Positions 7,046-16,004 of a stretch of DNA of 64,000 nucleotides are shown here, piece after piece; position 1 is the stretch's first letter; the number at the start of each line of letters is the position of its first letter. The notes under the pieces are model-generated. The model ran no database searches and was not told the origin of the DNA. It worked only from the letters and a program-made list of their open reading frames with translations. The position numbers and the translations under genes are program-made. Origin of the DNA: Mucilaginibacter sp. (lineage in GTDB: Bacteria > Bacteroidota > Bacteroidia > Sphingobacteriales > Sphingobacteriaceae); contig NZ_JAQBOD010000031.1 in NCBI RefSeq assembly GCF_028288205.1, forward strand, positions 1 to 64,000, in the 5' to 3' direction.

Positions 7046-9237
7046 AAGGTTGGTTCTTGGATATCGCTTTTTAAACTTTTAGGCAATGTTACCGTAAATG
7101 TTGAACCCTGCCCCGGCATAGATTCTACCAGAATGGTGCCATTGTGTTTTTCAATAATTCCAAATACAATAGAGAGGCCCAACCCTGTGCCATCGCCAAT
7201 GTTTTTTGTTGTAAAAAAAGGCTCAAATATCCGTTGTTTAACGGCTGCGGTCATTCCTATTCCGGTATCAGTAATTTCTATTGATATATGATCGGGGTGA
7301 TCATGGGTTTTAATAATTATACTCTCATTTTCATATTCCTCTTTTGCTTTTATAGCTTGTATGCTGTTATTAATGAGGTTTATAAGCGCCTGGTTAATTT
7401 TACCCGAATAGCAGTTTAAGGGTTCAAGTTTATCTAATAAAGGTTTTATTTCGATATAATAGGGGATGGAGCTTCTTAATATAATCAGGGTACTCAATAT
7501 AGCCGAGTTTATATTAACAGGCATTATAACTAACTCATCCATACGGCTAAAGGTGCGCAGGCTTTGTACTATCTCTGCTGTACGGGCGGCTCCTTCTTCT
7601 ACGCCATCTAATAAAGTCTTTATCTCGCTTTTAACAAAATCAGCATCTATAGTTTGTTTGTAATTATTGGCGTCATTTAGCAACTTGCGTTTACCGGGAT
7701 TATTTGCAGCTTCATCATATTTATTAAGCAATAAAAATATCTCATCAAAATCAACACGCAAGGGTTTAACGTTCGAGCTTACAAAGTTTATGGGGTTATT
7801 AATTTCATGGGCTACACCGGCAGTAAGTTGGCCTAATAATGCCATCTTTTCTGTTTCAATTAACTGCATTTGTGCCGATTTTAGATTATCAATTGTCATT
7901 GATAAATTTTGATTGGTTTGTATAAGCTCTTGCGTTCGCTCCTTTACTTTGTTTTCCAAAAAAATATTTTGTTCGGTTATCAATCGCTCGTTTTCTTTAG
8001 CAATAGTAAGCGCGGCCTGTTGCGATTGCATGTTTTGGCGCCGGTAAAAATTTATTTTATCTGCTAACGCGACCGAGAATAATATCAATTCAATTAATGC
8101 GCTGTATATAATTACATTAAGTGTAAAATAATTGTAAGGTACCAGGCCGTTATTACGACCAATGGTAATTAACACAGCCAGTAAAAACAGCCCCCAGCCT
8201 ATCATGAAAAATTTGGCGGGTTTAAATCCTTTGATGTAAAGAACAGTAACTATAAATAATAATGTTAATGAAGTGGTTAACGCGGCTACGGTAATAAGTG
8301 TATAAGCTATATGTGTATGGCCTGTAAGTGTTGCTATAAGTGGTAATAAGTATAATACATATAGAAATAGATAAATACGGTAATATTGTTTTATGTTTTG
8401 TTTTAATTGTAAAAACTCCCCTGCAAATAATAACAGTGAATAACCAAAACATGATCTTAAAAGTGGAGTAACATAATTGTTTATAACTTTAAGATTATTT
8501 GGGAATAAAGCACCGCCAAAGCCTAATAATAATGATTGTGTTAAACCTAAAAACACAATATAGATAACATAATACAGGTAGCTTTTATCGCCTACAATAA
8601 TAAACAGCATGAGGTTATAAAGTGCCATTACTAAAAACATACCCACAATAGCGCCGCTTATCATATTATCAATACCGCGTTTTTGTAAAAACTGAGCAGA
8701 ACTATGTACTTCTATAGGTATAACTGTTGAAGCATTACTTTTTATACGGGCGTAAAATGTATTAGATGAATCGGGCAAAATAGGTATATTAATAAGTGTA
8801 ACGCCCTGGGTTAGCAAATTAGAATTATACTGCGGGTCTTTAGATGATAAATGTTTTATGTGATGATTAACATGTCCATTATTACGACTAATAATTTCAT
8901 CAAAAAAAATGTCAAAATCATCAATTATACTTTTACCAATAGTTATAGGTACAAGGGGCTGGTCGGTATTGTTTTTTAAAGTAAATTTTAACCAGGTTAC
9001 TGATTTGGAATATTTTAAAAGCGGAAAAGAAGAGCTAATGCTATGAAAATTATTGTTGTGAATAATATCCTTTGCGGTGAAAACATTATCCGGATCTTCT
9101 AATTCAAGAAAATATTGATGTGTTAAATACTTAGTTTCCTTTACATTAATCTTTAAAGTATCTGTTTGTGCAGCAAATGCTCCGGAAATTTGTATAATAA
9201 CATACAGTATTAGCAATATTTTTTTCATTTTTACCAA
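7042..9237 (-). CDS. 7TM-DISM sensor histidine kinase
   Basis: A 731-residue membrane sensor kinase. A signal peptide (about residues 1-23) precedes an extracytoplasmic 7TMR-DISM extracellular domain, seven membrane helices (about 190-400), a coiled coil, and the kinase core. The phosphoacceptor is H477 in GVAHEINNPINFV. The N box is LINLINNSIQAI, G1 is DTGIGM and G2 is GDGTGLGLSI. Extracellular DISM domains are thought to bind carbohydrates or other small ligands. The response regulator gene at 9343 diverges from it and is the obvious partner. The start could also be the methionine at codon 4. Confidence 0.9.
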   Translation of the reverse strand: MVKMKKILLILYVIIQISGAFAAQTDTLKINVKETKYLTHQYFLELEDPDNVFTAKDIIHNNNFHSISSSFPLLKYSKSVTWLKFTLKNNTDQPLVPITIGKSIIDDFDIFFDEIISRNNGHVNHHIKHLSSKDPQYNSNLLTQGVTLINIPILPDSSNTFYARIKSNASTVIPIEVHSSAQFLQKRGIDNMISGAIVGMFLVMALYNLMLFIIVGDKSYLYYVIYIVFLGLTQSLLLGFGGALFPNNLKVINNYVTPLLRSCFGYSLLLFAGEFLQLKQNIKQYYRIYLFLYVLYLLPLIATLTGHTHIAYTLITVAALTTSLTLLFIVTVLYIKGFKPAKFFMIGWGLFLLAVLITIGRNNGLVPYNYFTLNVIIYSALIELILFSVALADKINFYRRQNMQSQQAALTIAKENERLITEQNIFLENKVKERTQELIQTNQNLSMTIDNLKSAQMQLIETEKMALLGQLTAGVAHEINNPINFVSSNVKPLRVDFDEIFLLLNKYDEAANNPGKRKLLNDANNYKQTIDADFVKSEIKTLLDGVEEGAARTAEIVQSLRTFSRMDELVIMPVNINSAILSTLIILRSSIPYYIEIKPLLDKLEPLNCYSGKINQALINLINNSIQAIKAKEEYENESIIIKTHDHPDHISIEITDTGIGMTAAVKQRIFEPFFTTKNIGDGTGLGLSIVFGIIEKHNGTILVESMPGQGSTFTVTLPKSLKSDIQEPTF

Positions 9238-9342
9238 ACAGCTTTCATAAAGAAGATATTATAAAAGTGCACAGAAAATTAAAATTTAGTGCATTTTTTA
9301 ATTTTTAAAATATATAGCTGCCCAAACCGTTAAAATTTTACT

Positions 9343-9792
9343 ATGGCAATAGGCGTATTATACATTGATGATGAAATAAATAATCTGAATAGTTTTAAAG
9401 CTGCTTTCAGACGTGATTTTGAAGTGTTTACTGCAATTTCTGCAAAAGAGGGCCGGAAAATATTGGATAGCCAGGAGATTGGAGTTATTATTACAGACCA
9501 ACGTATGCCCGGTATGACGGGTATTGAGTTTTTGGAGTCGATCTTATCCATATATCCGGATACCATAAGAATATTATTGACCGGTTTTTCTGATATAAAC
9601 GCGGTTATGGATGCCATAAACCGTGGCCAGGTTTATAAGTACCTGGTTAAGCCCTGGCAGAATGACGAGTTGAAAATGTATATTGAAAACGCGCTTGAAA
9701 TATATCATTTAAGAAAAGAAAATAAAGACCTGGCCCACAAACTGCAAATTGCTTATGCCGAATTAGATGCGATAGGGAAATCCCGTATTTAA
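9343..9792 (+). CDS. Stand-alone response regulator receiver protein
   Basis: A 149-residue REC-domain protein. D9 and D10 form the acidic pocket, D52 in IITDQRMPG is the phosphoacceptor, T80 is the switch residue and K103 in VKPW is the conserved lysine. The REC sequence resembles those in RpfG and hybrid regulators. After the domain only a short helical, coiled-coil-like tail (about 112-149) remains, with no DNA-binding or enzymatic output. It may act by protein contact or as a phosphate relay. It is divergent from the 7TM kinase and separated by about 105 bp. Confidence 0.88.
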   Translation: MAIGVLYIDDEINNLNSFKAAFRRDFEVFTAISAKEGRKILDSQEIGVIITDQRMPGMTGIEFLESILSIYPDTIRILLTGFSDINAVMDAINRGQVYKYLVKPWQNDELKMYIENALEIYHLRKENKDLAHKLQIAYAELDAIGKSRI

Positions 9793-9867
9793 TTTTAAAT
9801 TTCATAGGTCTTTCATTTAATGCTATGTATATTGGTTGCTTAATTTTGTAATATATAAGTTACGTTA

Positions 9868-12800
9868 TTGACTATTGATAAGTTGAAGAAAGCATTTTAC
9901 ACCCTGGTAATCCCCCTGTTACTAATTGTAAGTAGTATTAACGCTTATTCGCAAAGTAATAAAGGAACTGAATTCTGGACCTGCTATATGGATCATATTG
10001 CCGGTGTAACCGGTACTGGTGCCAGCAGCATGGTTCTTTATATCACCTCGGATATATCGACTACCGGAAGTGTTGACCTTGCTGACAGAAGTTTCTCACA
10101 AGCATTTACCGTAACAGCAAACACGGTAACTTTTGTAACTATACCGGCAAGCGCTTTTTTAGGAAATACGAATGGCGTACTCAACAAAGGCATTCATATA
10201 ACTTCTGTAAAGCCAATTGCTGTTTACGCACATATTTACGCGTCGGCAGTATCCGGAGCCACTTTATTATTGCCGGTTAACGCTATGGGTAAAGATTATT
10301 TGTCACTTAATTATACGCAGATATCTAATGCAAATCCGTCTTATTCTACCTTTGCTGTAATTGCTACCGAGGATAATACGACAGTATCTATAACCCCCTC
10401 TGCCACGCTCCTGGACGGTACGCCCGCGGGCACAGCCTTTACTAAAACTTTAAACAAAGGACAGGTTTACCAGGGACTTTCGTTAACAGATCTTACGGGA
10501 ACAAAAATTCAATCCATCAGCACAACTATCGGGACGTGTAAAAAAATAGCAGTTTTTTCGGGTAGCAGTAAAATAGGTATAGGCTGCGTACAAACAGGTA
10601 GTTCAGACAATCTATTTCAGCAAGTATATCCTACATCTACCTGGGGTAAAAATTATATTGCGGCACCTTTAAAAAACAGGCCGTATGATGTATATCGCAT
10701 TGTTTTAAGCAGCTCTAATACCACAGTAACCCTTAATGGCGCCATCCTTAATGCAGCACAATTTACCAACGGTTTATATTATGAATTCCCCTCTACAACC
10801 ACTAATGTCATATCGGCTGATAAGCCAATACAGGTTGTGCAATATTCAGCCACGCAGAATCAAACTATAAATTGCGCCAGCAATAAAGGTGATGTTGGCG
10901 ACCCCGAAATGATATATCTAAGCCCGATTGAACAAGGCCTTGATCAGGTTACTTTATACTCAACAGGCTACTATAATATTTTACAGAGTTATATAAATGT
11001 AGTTATACCTACAACTGCTGTATCATCATTTATGTTAGATGGTGTTGCTTATACAAACTTTATCGCTATCACAAATAGTATTTATTCGTATGCGCAAATA
11101 CCTGTTACCTCGGGTCCCCGAGCAAGTGGGGCAGGTGGCACAGTTACCTCAGGTACGCATACTATTAAAGCATCGGTTCCGTTTAATGCGATAGCTTATG
11201 GTTTTGGTAATACAGAATCCTACGGTTATGCAGCAGGCGCTAATCTGCAGGATCTGAATGAGTATGTTGCCATTCAGGATCCGCAAAACCCAACCACAAC
11301 GTTAACTGCCGGATGCAGTAATGTATCTTATAAATTGCAGGTTATCATACCTTATCAAACCACTAATATTTCCTGGAAGGTAGACGGTGCAACTACCTTT
11401 GTAGACAATGCCCCGGTGTATACGTCAACGCTAATAAAAGGCAATACAACACTATATGTGTATGAAAAAACTAACGTGGTAAATTTTACAGCCGGCATTC
11501 ATGCGGTTATAGCAACGGTATTTAACCCGGTTGCTGATGTATGCGGATCGTATAGTGATATAGAGGATGATTTAACCATAACAGACCCTGCGGTGAGCAG
11601 CTTTACAGTTGGTGCCAGTAATTGTTTAGGTGATATAACAACCTTTACAGATGCTACAGCCTTTTTGGCCGGCAATAGCGCTAAAACGTGGCTGTGGGAT
11701 TTTGGCGATAACACAACATCCACATTGCAAAACCCGGTGCATACTTATACTGCTGGCGGAACTTATAGCACACATTTAGCGGTTACTGATATTAATGGCT
11801 GCTCAACAGTTTCGGCTGCAAAAAGCGTGCATATAATTGACAGGCCCATTGCCGCATTCACAAATTCTACACCTGACTGTGCCGGGCAAAACATCACGTT
11901 CAGCAACACATCAACCACTGCCGAAGGCATTATTAATAAATGGTCATGGGACTTTGGCGATGGCACAAACAGCGATTTAACCACCGGCCTGCCATTTGTA
12001 CATAGCTATACCACAGCGGGCACCTATATAATTAAACTAACAATTACTACCGACCTGGGTTGCAGTAGCGACGTTTTGCAAAAAACTATAGTTGTTAATC
12101 CGCTACCCGTTGTTGATTTTATATTACCTGATGTTTGCCTTAATGATGCTTTTGCCCAGTTTACCGATGCCAGCAGCATAGCAGACCATTCCGAATCTGG
12201 TTTTACTTATTTGTGGGATTTTGGTGATGCCAATTCTATACTGGCAAACCAAACGTCGACATTGAAAAACCCGCAGCATATATACAGTCAGGCCAGTATT
12301 TACACAGTAAAGTTAACAGTTACCTCACAAAATGGCTGTGTTGCCTCAAAGCAACAATCCTTTACTGTTAATGGTTCAACACCTAAAGCAGATTTTAGAG
12401 TCGAAAATAATTGCAGTGGCGATGATATTATTTTTGATGATCTGTCAACAGTAGATTTTGGCAATATCACTAAAATAGTGTGGTATTTTGATTATAACGG
12501 TAACCCCGGAACGGCTGAAACCTACACAATGGCTACCATGCCTGCCAATAAAAAATATACCCACCATTACCCAATATTTTATACCCCCGCGCAGCAAACT
12601 TATAATATACGTATGGAAGTTTACTCGGGCGGAATTTGTACTAATACAATTTCTAAAAATATTGTTATCAATGCTAATCCTTCGGTTACATTAATGGCCA
12701 ATAATAACCCGGTTGGTACTTCTTTAACATTTTGCCAGGCAGACGCGGCCATACAAATTGCAGAGAATAAAGGTATTTATAATGGCACAGGCGTATTTAG

Positions 12801-13443
12801 CGGTCCCGGTATATCATCCACAGGGTTGTTTGATCCTAAAGTATCGGGCATTGGTACCTTTACTATTAATTACCTGTTTACAGCCACAACAACAGCGTGT
12901 ACTTATGGTACAACTTTTCAGGTTACTGTTAACACAACTCCTGCTGTTACAATTCCTGCAGAATATACTGTGCTGGATGGGGGCGAGGTTACTTTGGCAC
13001 CCGTTGCTACAATTAGCAATGGTACTTTAACATATAAATGGACACCTTCTGCAGGTTTAAGCCGTGATGATATAGCCGGGCCCATTGCAAGCCCATCTGC
13101 AGATACAAAATATACACTTATGGTTAGTTCTGATAAAGGCTGCAGTGCAGCTGCACAAACCCTGGTAACTGTTTTAAAATCGCCGGTGGTGCCAAATACT
13201 TTTACCCCTAACGGCGATGGAATAAATGATACCTGGGACATTAAATATCTAAGCTCATACCCACACTGTACCATTGAAGTTTTAAACCGATATGGCGAGC
13301 GGGTTTATTTCTCTAATAATTACCCGGTAGCCTGGGACGGTCGATATAAAGGGGCAGATTTGCCGGTTGGTACCTATTACTATATTATTAACCCTAATAG
13401 CGGCCGTAAACCAATTACGGGTTACCTAACTATTATTAGGTAA
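9868..13443 (+). CDS. Large secreted PKD-repeat protein with type IX sorting domain
   Basis: A 1191-residue exported protein. A signal peptide ends near AYSQS. The N-terminal half, beginning NKGTEFWTCYMDH, resembles the IgGFc-binding-protein N-terminal domain. PKD-like modules with W.WDFGD motifs start near residues 608, 692 and 782, and a weaker one near 871. The C-terminal ~80 residues (VPNTFTPNGDGINDTWDI to the final TIIR) are a gliding-motility-associated type B sorting domain, which directs export by the type IX system. No ATG is available: an in-frame stop lies about 12 bp upstream, so the start is TTG at 9868 or, less likely, TTG at 9883. Probably an adhesin-like surface protein; the ligand is unknown. 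Confidence 0.88.
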   Translation: MTIDKLKKAFYTLVIPLLLIVSSINAYSQSNKGTEFWTCYMDHIAGVTGTGASSMVLYITSDISTTGSVDLADRSFSQAFTVTANTVTFVTIPASAFLGNTNGVLNKGIHITSVKPIAVYAHIYASAVSGATLLLPVNAMGKDYLSLNYTQISNANPSYSTFAVIATEDNTTVSITPSATLLDGTPAGTAFTKTLNKGQVYQGLSLTDLTGTKIQSISTTIGTCKKIAVFSGSSKIGIGCVQTGSSDNLFQQVYPTSTWGKNYIAAPLKNRPYDVYRIVLSSSNTTVTLNGAILNAAQFTNGLYYEFPSTTTNVISADKPIQVVQYSATQNQTINCASNKGDVGDPEMIYLSPIEQGLDQVTLYSTGYYNILQSYINVVIPTTAVSSFMLDGVAYTNFIAITNSIYSYAQIPVTSGPRASGAGGTVTSGTHTIKASVPFNAIAYGFGNTESYGYAAGANLQDLNEYVAIQDPQNPTTTLTAGCSNVSYKLQVIIPYQTTNISWKVDGATTFVDNAPVYTSTLIKGNTTLYVYEKTNVVNFTAGIHAVIATVFNPVADVCGSYSDIEDDLTITDPAVSSFTVGASNCLGDITTFTDATAFLAGNSAKTWLWDFGDNTTSTLQNPVHTYTAGGTYSTHLAVTDINGCSTVSAAKSVHIIDRPIAAFTNSTPDCAGQNITFSNTSTTAEGIINKWSWDFGDGTNSDLTTGLPFVHSYTTAGTYIIKLTITTDLGCSSDVLQKTIVVNPLPVVDFILPDVCLNDAFAQFTDASSIADHSESGFTYLWDFGDANSILANQTSTLKNPQHIYSQASIYTVKLTVTSQNGCVASKQQSFTVNGSTPKADFRVENNCSGDDIIFDDLSTVDFGNITKIVWYFDYNGNPGTAETYTMATMPANKKYTHHYPIFYTPAQQTYNIRMEVYSGGICTNTISKNIVINANPSVTLMANNNPVGTSLTFCQADAAIQIAENKGIYNGTGVFSGPGISSTGLFDPKVSGIGTFTINYLFTATTTACTYGTTFQVTVNTTPAVTIPAEYTVLDGGEVTLAPVATISNGTLTYKWTPSAGLSRDDIAGPIASPSADTKYTLMVSSDKGCSAAAQTLVTVLKSPVVPNTFTPNGDGINDTWDIKYLSSYPHCTIEVLNRYGERVYFSNNYPVAWDGRYKGADLPVGTYYYIINPNSGRKPITGYLTIIR

Positions 13444-13531
13444 ATTTAATTTATATCCCACATAAATATTCCTCAATTACTTTCTGAACAATTCAATTGA
13501 ATTTAATAAATTCGAAGTCAGCAGCTAAACT

Positions 13532-14764
13532 TTGAATTTTACAGTAACCCGTAATAAACCCAGTTATATAACAAACTGTTTGCTTTGTATTGTTACAGTA
13601 TTGTTTCTCTTTTTTTTCTCTTATAAGGTAAACGCACAAGCAACTCCAACTATAACTATCACCGGCTTTTTAGCAGCTTTAAATACAGTTTACGGTACGC
13701 CATCAACGTCGGCGGTATTTAAGGTGTCAGGCACTAATTTAACCGCAGGTATTTTGGTAACACCGCCTCCAGGTTTTGAAGTAAGTATAAACAATATTAC
13801 TTTCAGCAATACCATAACAATACCAGTTGGTGCTGCAGGCACAGTTGCTCCTATACAGATTTTTGTCAGGTTAAAATTAACCACAGCAGCGGGTAATTAT
13901 TCGGGCAATGTGGTGTTAAGTAGTGCAGGCGCGGCAAATGCTAATGTGCCTACCGCAATTAGTACCGTAGCAAGGGCACAGTTAAACATTTCCGTAACCA
14001 ATAAAACTAAAACATATGGCATATCTTTATTAAGCACGGCGGCTTCGACAGGCTTCACTTCATCTGGTTTAAAAAATTCAGAATCTATTGGCAGTGTAAC
14101 CATAACCTATGGCCCGGGCGATTTGGCTACCGCACCTGTAGGTACTTATACAAGCGCTGTAGTCGCTTCGGCGGCAACAGGTGGTACGTTTATAGCCGGC
14201 AATTATAATATCAATTGCTTTGCCGCGGATATTATAGTTACACCGGCGCCGCTAACTATAAAAGCCGATAATCAAAGCAGGCCCTTCGCTGCTATTAATC
14301 CTTTACTTACGGTTACTTACAGTGGCTTTGTAAATAACGAGGGCGCGGCGCAATTGGCAAGTCAACCGATGGTAAATACAGCGGCAGGTAGTACTTCATT
14401 ACCGGGCAACTATCCAATAACAGTAAACAACGCGGCATCTGCAAATTACACTTTTAATTATGTAGCCGGGATTCTTACTATTACTCCCATTGTTCAGCAA
14501 ATTAATATACCAAATACCTTTACCCCCAATGGCGATGGGATAAATGATACCTGGGATATTAATTATTTGAGCTCATCATACCCTCATTGTACGGTTGAAG
14601 TATTGAACAGGTATGGCGAGAAGGTTTATTTTTCAAACGGCTATACAATTTCCTGGGATGGAAGATATAAAAATGCAAATTTACCTGTTGGTACCTATTA
14701 TTATCTAATTAATATAGGTAGCGGCAATAAACCAATTTCTGGTTATGTAACTATTATTCGGTAG
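13532..14764 (+). CDS. Secreted MBG-domain protein with type IX sorting domain
   Basis: A 410-residue exported protein. The signal peptide (hydrophobic core LLCIVTVLFLFFFSY) ends at VNAQA. A beta-sandwich region (about 35-150) is followed by MBG-type Ig-like repeats (LNISVTNKTKTYG..., LTIKADNQSRPF...). It ends with a type B sorting domain (NIPNTFTPNGDGINDTWDI onward) nearly identical to that of the preceding gene. A stop codon lies 6 bp upstream in frame and no other methionine exists near the N-terminus, so TTG at 13532 must be the start. It probably serves as a surface or matrix protein. Confidence 0.85.
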   Translation: MNFTVTRNKPSYITNCLLCIVTVLFLFFFSYKVNAQATPTITITGFLAALNTVYGTPSTSAVFKVSGTNLTAGILVTPPPGFEVSINNITFSNTITIPVGAAGTVAPIQIFVRLKLTTAAGNYSGNVVLSSAGAANANVPTAISTVARAQLNISVTNKTKTYGISLLSTAASTGFTSSGLKNSESIGSVTITYGPGDLATAPVGTYTSAVVASAATGGTFIAGNYNINCFAADIIVTPAPLTIKADNQSRPFAAINPLLTVTYSGFVNNEGAAQLASQPMVNTAAGSTSLPGNYPITVNNAASANYTFNYVAGILTITPIVQQINIPNTFTPNGDGINDTWDINYLSSSYPHCTVEVLNRYGEKVYFSNGYTISWDGRYKNANLPVGTYYYLINIGSGNKPISGYVTIIR

Positions 14765-14845
14765 AAATGAAGGATTTGTGCTTGTTAAAATATGTAACTG
14801 AGTACGTTAAGATAATTTTAGAAAAGCTATATTCGTCAAATTAAT

Positions 14846-14897
14846 ATTTGTTGCAAATAAATTAAAACAAATTTGTTCTAATTTATTTGCAACAAAT
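14846..14897. repeat. Perfect 19-bp inverted repeat upstream of porP-like gene
   Basis: ATTTGTTGCAAATAAATTA (14846-14864) is exactly complementary to 14879-14897, across a 14-nt loop that itself contains ACAAATTTGT. It lies 82 bp after the preceding stop and 54 bp before the next start. No T run follows, so it could be a hairpin processing site, an operator or a bidirectional terminator. Confidence 0.8.
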
Positions 14898-14951
14898 ACC
14901 AATTATAAACTAAAGCAAGCTGTGCGAGCAAGTACGTAGCATAAATTATTA

Positions 14952-15965
14952 ATGAAGAGGATTTTATACTTATTGATTTTTGTTATTTTCAGTATTAAAA
15001 TGGCGGCAGCGCAGCAGTTACCGCAGTATACTCAATATGTATTTAACAATTACCTCTTAAATCCCGCGGTATCGGGTATTGAAAATTATACTGATGCTAA
15101 ATTGGGTTATCGCAGCCAGTGGACGGGCTTGGACGGCGCCCCTGTGACCAGCTATCTTACGGTTAATTTGCCAATAGGGAACAGTTTTTTGAACGGAGAT
15201 GCTACCGCTTTTCCAGGCGGAGGGGGTACAAACCCATCAAGCAGATCATATACACAGGATTACCGGGCTTCTGAACCTCATCATGGTATTGGTATTATGG
15301 TAGTAACTGATAAGGCCGGACCTATTACACAAACAAATATAGACGCTACTTATGCTTATCATATTGGTTTGGCCCCACAATTAAATTTAGCTGTGGGTGT
15401 ATTGGCAGGCGTTAACCATATTAGTTTAAATACTTCGCAAATTACGTTAGCAACACCGCTTGATCCGGCTATAACCAATGGTAATAATAGCCAATGGAAA
15501 CCTGATCTGGGTGCCGGATTGTGGTTGTATTCCGGCGCTTACTATGTAGGCGCGTCCATACAGCAATTATTACCGCAAAATTTATATTTCAGCACTTCAA
15601 ATACCGGGATAAATGTTAGTAAAACCGTACCACATTATTTTTTAACAGCAGGTACAAAACTATATCTGTCAGATGATATTACGTTGTTGCCATCTTTTTT
15701 AGTTAAAGAGATACAGCCTGTTCCGTTAACTTATGATATTAATGTAAAAGCGTCTTTTCAGGATAAATTTTGGTTAGGTGGTTCTTACCGTCATGGCGAT
15801 TCATTTGGTATACTGGCCGGCTTTAATTTAAGCTCATTTATTAATGTTGGCTATTCTTATGATATTACCACATCTTCATTAAATACGGTAAGTAACGGCA
15901 CGCATGAAATTGTAATAGGTTTATTGCTAAACAACCGTTATAAAGTAACCTGCCCCCAACATTAA
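14952..15965 (+). CDS. PorP/SprF family type IX secretion membrane protein
   Basis: A 337-residue outer-membrane beta-barrel protein. The signal peptide ends at MAAAQQ, and the mature start QLPQYTQYVFNNYLLNPAVSG is the PorP/SprF signature. The C-terminal half consists of alternating barrel strands (INVGYSYDITTSSLNTVSNGTHEIVIG). Family members work with type IX cargo bearing type B sorting domains, commonly encoded just upstream as here. It therefore likely helps to anchor or export the two preceding proteins. Confidence 0.9.
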   Translation: MKRILYLLIFVIFSIKMAAAQQLPQYTQYVFNNYLLNPAVSGIENYTDAKLGYRSQWTGLDGAPVTSYLTVNLPIGNSFLNGDATAFPGGGGTNPSSRSYTQDYRASEPHHGIGIMVVTDKAGPITQTNIDATYAYHIGLAPQLNLAVGVLAGVNHISLNTSQITLATPLDPAITNGNNSQWKPDLGAGLWLYSGAYYVGASIQQLLPQNLYFSTSNTGINVSKTVPHYFLTAGTKLYLSDDITLLPSFLVKEIQPVPLTYDINVKASFQDKFWLGGSYRHGDSFGILAGFNLSSFINVGYSYDITTSSLNTVSNGTHEIVIGLLLNNRYKVTCPQH

Positions 15966-15966
15966 A

Positions 15967-15998
15967 TTAGTCATTAGTCAATTCTCACTAATCACTAA
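15967..15998. terminator. Inverted repeat between convergent porP and rpoN
   Basis: TTAGTCATTAGT (15967-15978) pairs with ACTAATCACTAA (15987-15998) with one mismatch. Each arm is itself a near-tandem TTAGTnA word. The position, 2 bp after one stop and 7 bp before the other, suits a bidirectional terminator. Confidence 0.6.
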
Positions 15999-16004
15999 AG
16001 ACTA

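Noticed and set aside
8222..8452. Hydrophobic minus-strand frame inside the histidine kinase gene
   Set aside because: It is an alternate frame of the transmembrane region of the kinase, which is intact.
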